A stretch of 64,000 nucleotides of DNA. Source: Augochlora pura. Taxonomy: Eukaryota; Arthropoda; Insecta; Hymenoptera; Halictidae. Positions 59,871-64,000 of this stretch are shown here, one piece after another. The position numbers and the translations under genes are program-made. Position 1 is the stretch's first letter, and each line of letters begins with the position of its first letter. The stretch lies in contig NC_135773.1 in the NCBI RefSeq assembly GCF_028453695.1, forward strand, positions 15,872,001 to 15,936,000, in the 5' to 3' direction. A model generated the notes under the pieces. That model was given only the letters and a program-made list of their open reading frames with translations, ran no database searches and was not told the DNA's origin.

Positions 59871-62149
59871 CTTCGTTGTTAAAAATCGTGGTTGGATATG
59901 ATCTAATAAATCAAAATAATAGAAGTGACATATTTCCAATTTATAGTTTCGACCAGAAACAGTTGATTAATTAGAAAATTCACTTTGGTAACTTAATGCT
60001 GTATAGAATTGTCAACGCTAAATCTCCCGAGTATTAAAACTGAAAAACTTGCGTTGCTTTAAAAAAGATAACAGGACTGAATTTATTCGGATCTCTACCG
60101 ATTTTTATTATAACTAGTTCATTATGCAAAATAAAAATCATCTATGTTAATCGTAAAAAACGTAAGCCTAATGGAGAAGTATTTTTACCTCTTAACAATT
60201 CCAATAAATTGTACGCACTGTAAAGATATTCACAAGTTCTTGTAATGCCTTTACATGTTTGCATTTCTCATTCTTGTCATAAATGCATCAAATTCGCAGT
60301 TTAATTATAACCTATGATCCAGAAATACAATTACTTCCTATAAAAATTTGTTAGAAATTCAACAATTCTCAAACATAGTTAACTAGGAATAAATGTATCT
60401 AATATCTTATAACCTAAAAGATAAAGTTCACAAGAAATGTGTTTACACGTTCCTCGCTAAGTTATACACGAACAGTCTTGAAAACATTTATCGCTCGCAT
60501 CGGTCATACGAATAATCCGAAAATCACGTTCCCCGAAAACTCGATATAATCGCCGCTACGAATTCAACCATGCATGATTTATCAGCGTCGACCGACCCCA
60601 AACGATTCAAACGTGACATTGCACCGCCGACGAAAAAAAAAAGGTGGAATTGCACGAAGCACCGGGCGATTTTTGCTGATGAATGCTTAGAGCAGCGCGG
60701 ATCTCGTGTCGCTTCATTGTTGCAGCAAATGAGCGACATTTCCTTTATACGATTGAAGAGGTAACCTCGTTACCGCCGTCAGTCGGGCATCGTCGAGAAC
60801 CCGGCAACGTGGTTGAAAATTTGATTAGGACACAGCTACTCGCGGCTCGCTAATCAACGTTTAATAAAACCGTACGAACCGTCCTGGAAGAAGAGCGTCG
60901 CCGGCGAAAGGAGGCTGCCGTCAACCTGATCCGGCCATTCAAATGTAGAAACGTCGCCGTCAGAAGCGAATGAACTTGGTTGACACTCGAGAAGAACTTG
61001 GCGGACCTTTTCCCGAGACAATTAAACTCGGGATTGTTTTCGAGCGTGAAGGGGGCGAGCAACGCGTCGTCGCCGCGGCGCGGAAAACTCGCCGCGATAA
61101 AATCGCCGCCGAATCGTAGAGCTTTTCACCTGCTTTTCCTATCTTTACGAGCTGGCGCATTTATCGGCTGTCATCTTGGCAGGCTGGTGACCACCAGTCC
61201 AGGTGACAGGTGCCACGTCCCGCGCGGAATCGTGTCGGGCTCGGCTAACGAGTACTAACGAGACTCGCACGGTTTCCGGCTTAACGAGCTCTTCGACGGT
61301 CGGAAGCTTGCGAAAGTTCAGCTTTATCAGTGGCAAATAGAAGATGAGCCACCACTTCCGCGGTTTTCACTTGGGTAGAGTGGCGTTCCTTAATCAGGTA
61401 CACCGGGGACGTTAATGTTACTGTTTCGCTATACTTCTTGACGCAAAAACCGCTGGAAGTATTGACAAGTGGTGGACGTTTGTCAGACAGTTTTGAAAGC
61501 GAGATTTTTTAGGTAGTTTGTTATATAGTCTCTCTTCTACATCTTATTTTATCTCTCGATTGAAAAAATTCGTTTGTTCAAGCTTGCAGTGTAACCAGAA
61601 TCTGAATATTCGTGTATTATGTTCAGGTGTTATGTTCTTATTACAAAGAGCTTGAAGTGTAATCGAAATAGTGAAAAGTCTAAATAAATTCACTTTTGCT
61701 ATTCTTAGAAAATAAAACGCGTTGGTCAATTTTACAATTAGAGCTAGATTTTAGTGTTAAAATAACGTCGTATTGTAATATGTGGATCTTCATGCATTGA
61801 TGACATATGCAAGTTTTTACATTGGAAGATATGCGTATATTAGCAAAAGTTATTTTGTAGTAGTTCACCGTTTTATTTTTACTAGAAGCAATCTTTTGGA
61901 AAACTTTTTCTTGCTCTAGTGTTCTTAATAACGAAAGTAGCTATCTTACAAAAAATAGAAAAATTGCGATAAGTAGATGGATTGTGTCTTTTTTGTATTT
62001 ATGCCAAAAATGAGTGTGTAAAATACAACACTGTGGATATATCAAAAGAGCTTTAATATAGTCATTGCTTTAAAAGATTATAAGAAGAAATTAAAGGATC
62101 TATCCCCTTCAATTTACTAGAATGATTCAAGTAAGAAATGTACATTGCC

Positions 62150-63276
62150 GAAAAAGATCATAGCATAGAAAATTTTTGATAAAAATTCGCCAACTTTGAC
62201 GAACAATAACTCCGCAAAAATTCATTGTAGTATCTCATCACTATACACTCTCAAATAAAAAGATAGCACACGCGTGCTGTCTTTAATTTTTCACGTTATA
62301 ATTACGGTACAGGAAAGGTGCCAATGATACAGAAAGACTACGTTCTACTAATATGTAAACACTGTCAACAATGAAATGTTATTAGAATTTATCCTTAGAA
62401 TTTCTACGAGATATTCTCTTAGAAGAAATGTAAACACACAAATAGACAGAGACGAAATGATAGCACTTGCAAGGTCTATTTTGATTTTCTTCAATATGTG
62501 ACGAGGTTTAACCCTTAGCGGACGACGACTTTTCCAACCAAGTGAGGTAGCAGGAAGAGGCGATTTTCTCATTATACGATTATATGCAACTATATACGAT
62601 TATATGCAACTATATACGATTATATGCAATTATATACGATTATATACAACTATATACAATTCTATATCGCGCCACTCGTCCTGCCACGCGAAACACTGGC
62701 TGCTGAGAGTTGCCTCCCGTCGGTTAAGGGTTAAGGAAGTTAAAATGGTCAGTCGGTGTTCAGTGCTTCTTGATATTGGTATCTGCCGCATTTCGTGATG
62801 GGCCGTATAAGTTATATAATTTTCATATTTGTCTATTTCAAATTTATATAATATGGAATATTTTTCAGATATACTATCATTTTGTCCGTATTCACTTTAG
62901 TATTTGTATTTTTACGACGAGAATTCGTTGAAGATTGAACACGCGTGTGCTATCTTTTTCTTTGGGAGTGTGGGTGAGAGTCATTAAACGCGATGCCATG
63001 TTTGTCAAATTGCTGAGTTTGGCGAAATGCATTACTTTTGAAGATATCGTTTGCAGCCGACTAAAATTTCATCCTTGCAGTACTTTCAAGTTTAGTAACC
63101 CTTGCATAGTACTTGGAAATTTGATAAACATGGCCTCGCAGTTAAGGACTATCTAAAAGTAGAGGTTTCAAGCTTTAATTTCAGGAAAAGGTCATTATTC
63201 TACGATGATTCTTCGCAGAGTTATCATCAGTTAAAGTTGGCAAATTTGTATCCAACATTTTTCTATAATCTTTTTT
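62150..63276. mobile_element. Foldback inverted-repeat element, copy 2 (1.1 kb)
   Basis: The left arm 62150-62240 (AAAGATCATAGCATAGAAAA, AATTCGCCAACTTTGACGAA, CAATAACTCCGC) pairs with the right arm 63191-63276. A second inner pair, 62248-62283 with 62939-62972, carries GATAGCACACGCGTG in inverted form. The interior holds a TTAA MITE (62508-62734). No transposase frame was found. Confidence 0.6.
62508..62734. mobile_element. TTAA MITE carrying a 20-bp minisatellite (227 bp)
   Basis: The left end TTAACCCTTAGCGGACGACG pairs with the right end, whose reverse complement starts TTAACCCTTAACCGACGGG. Inside, 62576-62662 holds about 4.5 copies of a 20-bp unit (ACGATTATATGCAACTATAT). It is nested within the 62150-63276 foldback element. 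Confidence 0.6.
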
Positions 63277-64000
63277 AACAGTATATGTTAATGTTGCAAC
63301 TTTTTCTTGCATTCAATGCAAAAAAAATTTCACTTTCTACGCAGCTCACTCGCGACTGATAGAGAATGCTATTTGGGATGAAAAAGGTGCAGTAAAATGG
63401 TACGATCAGGGAAGCGTTGTTCGCGTCCCGATTAACAGTGCCACTTCAAGGAGCCCGGAATCGGCGTGGCGAACGATCTCGTAAAGATGTGTATTTTAAA
63501 GAGATCCCAGCCGCGTTACGGTGCTGTTTCGGTACGCAATCACGTAGCCCGCGAGGACCGGCCCGAGATCGGCCACAAGTTCCACGTAAAAGTAAGCCAG
63601 GCCCTCGTAAAAAGGCGGATTCGAACGTGAAACGATCCAAGGGGCGCCCGCTGCTTAGGTGACACCGGCGCGGCCGTGGCGCGGCGTACCAAGGGGTTGT
63701 CAAACCCCTCGAGAACCACCCCCGTGAAAAACTAACCCCTGCAGCCTGCAACGCCGCACGCTTCGCCGTTCCCGTGCCGGCACCAGGGCGCAAGGAAACG
63801 GTCCAGCCCTCGCCCAGTCCTCGTAAGGATTCGACCGAATGGACCTCCGTATTTCTTGATCGTGTTACACTAACCGAATTCGAGGGCCGAGAGATGGCGA
63901 CCTTTTGCCACTTTGCTGCGGAATTTGATTTAACCAGTGCTTCAGCGATATTCTTTTTTTGGCAAACCTTCGATCCGTTCGGCGAGGCACTGTCTTAAAT
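63277..64000. other. Window end, GC-rich island
   Basis: 63410-63990 is GC-rich with a 115-codon minus frame and short plus frames, no domain seen. It may continue into a feature beyond the window. Confidence 0.35.

Larger units (their letters stand above)
57777..62149. other. Gene-free spacer
   Basis: GC-rich islands at 57930-58340, 59440-59650 and 60520-61340 and the 28-bp arrays. No exon, RNA gene or mobile-element protein recognised. Confidence 0.4.

Overview
The window is eukaryotic: spliced coding exons, no operons, AT-rich spacer with GC-richer islands, many GA/CT and AT microsatellites, and many short terminal-inverted-repeat elements bounded by TTAA. The only protein-coding gene I can support is an orthologue of the insect gap gene Krüppel. 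Together with the repeat landscape this points to an insect, probably an aculeate hymenopteran such as a bee. The order-level placement is inference; the insect placement rests on the protein.

Layout. Positions 1-33640 are a long gene-poor upstream region. It holds repeats, one 100-N assembly gap (26777-26876) and scattered motifs that could belong to Krüppel enhancers. A candidate initiator lies at 33641-33646. It is followed by a leader of about 470 nt with a single upstream AUG, which opens a 12-codon uORF ending one base before the Krüppel start codon. Krüppel runs 34116-40869 on the + strand in three coding exons (34116-34155, 38504-39185, 40086-40869; introns of 4348 and 900 bp) and encodes 501 residues with five zinc fingers. 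A 3' UTR-like stretch follows, and the rest to 64000 is again gene-poor.

Structure beyond the gene. I count about fifteen candidate TTAA-ended, piggyBac-like MITEs in several families, some present in two or three copies. None of the fifteen lies between 31228 and 43832, the interval holding Krüppel. There are also long-armed inverted-repeat (foldback) elements at 10661-10990, 44554-45190 and 62150-63276, an inverted repeat at 27254-27676, local direct duplications at 1435/2332 and 9198/10157, and many tandem arrays.

I see no CRISPR, rRNA, tRNA, viral genome or second gene. No exotic new system is evident. The most useful leads are the start-proximal uORF, the AUG-poor leader, the MITE families and their absence around the gene, and a perfect TTTTACG/CGTAAAA palindrome upstream.
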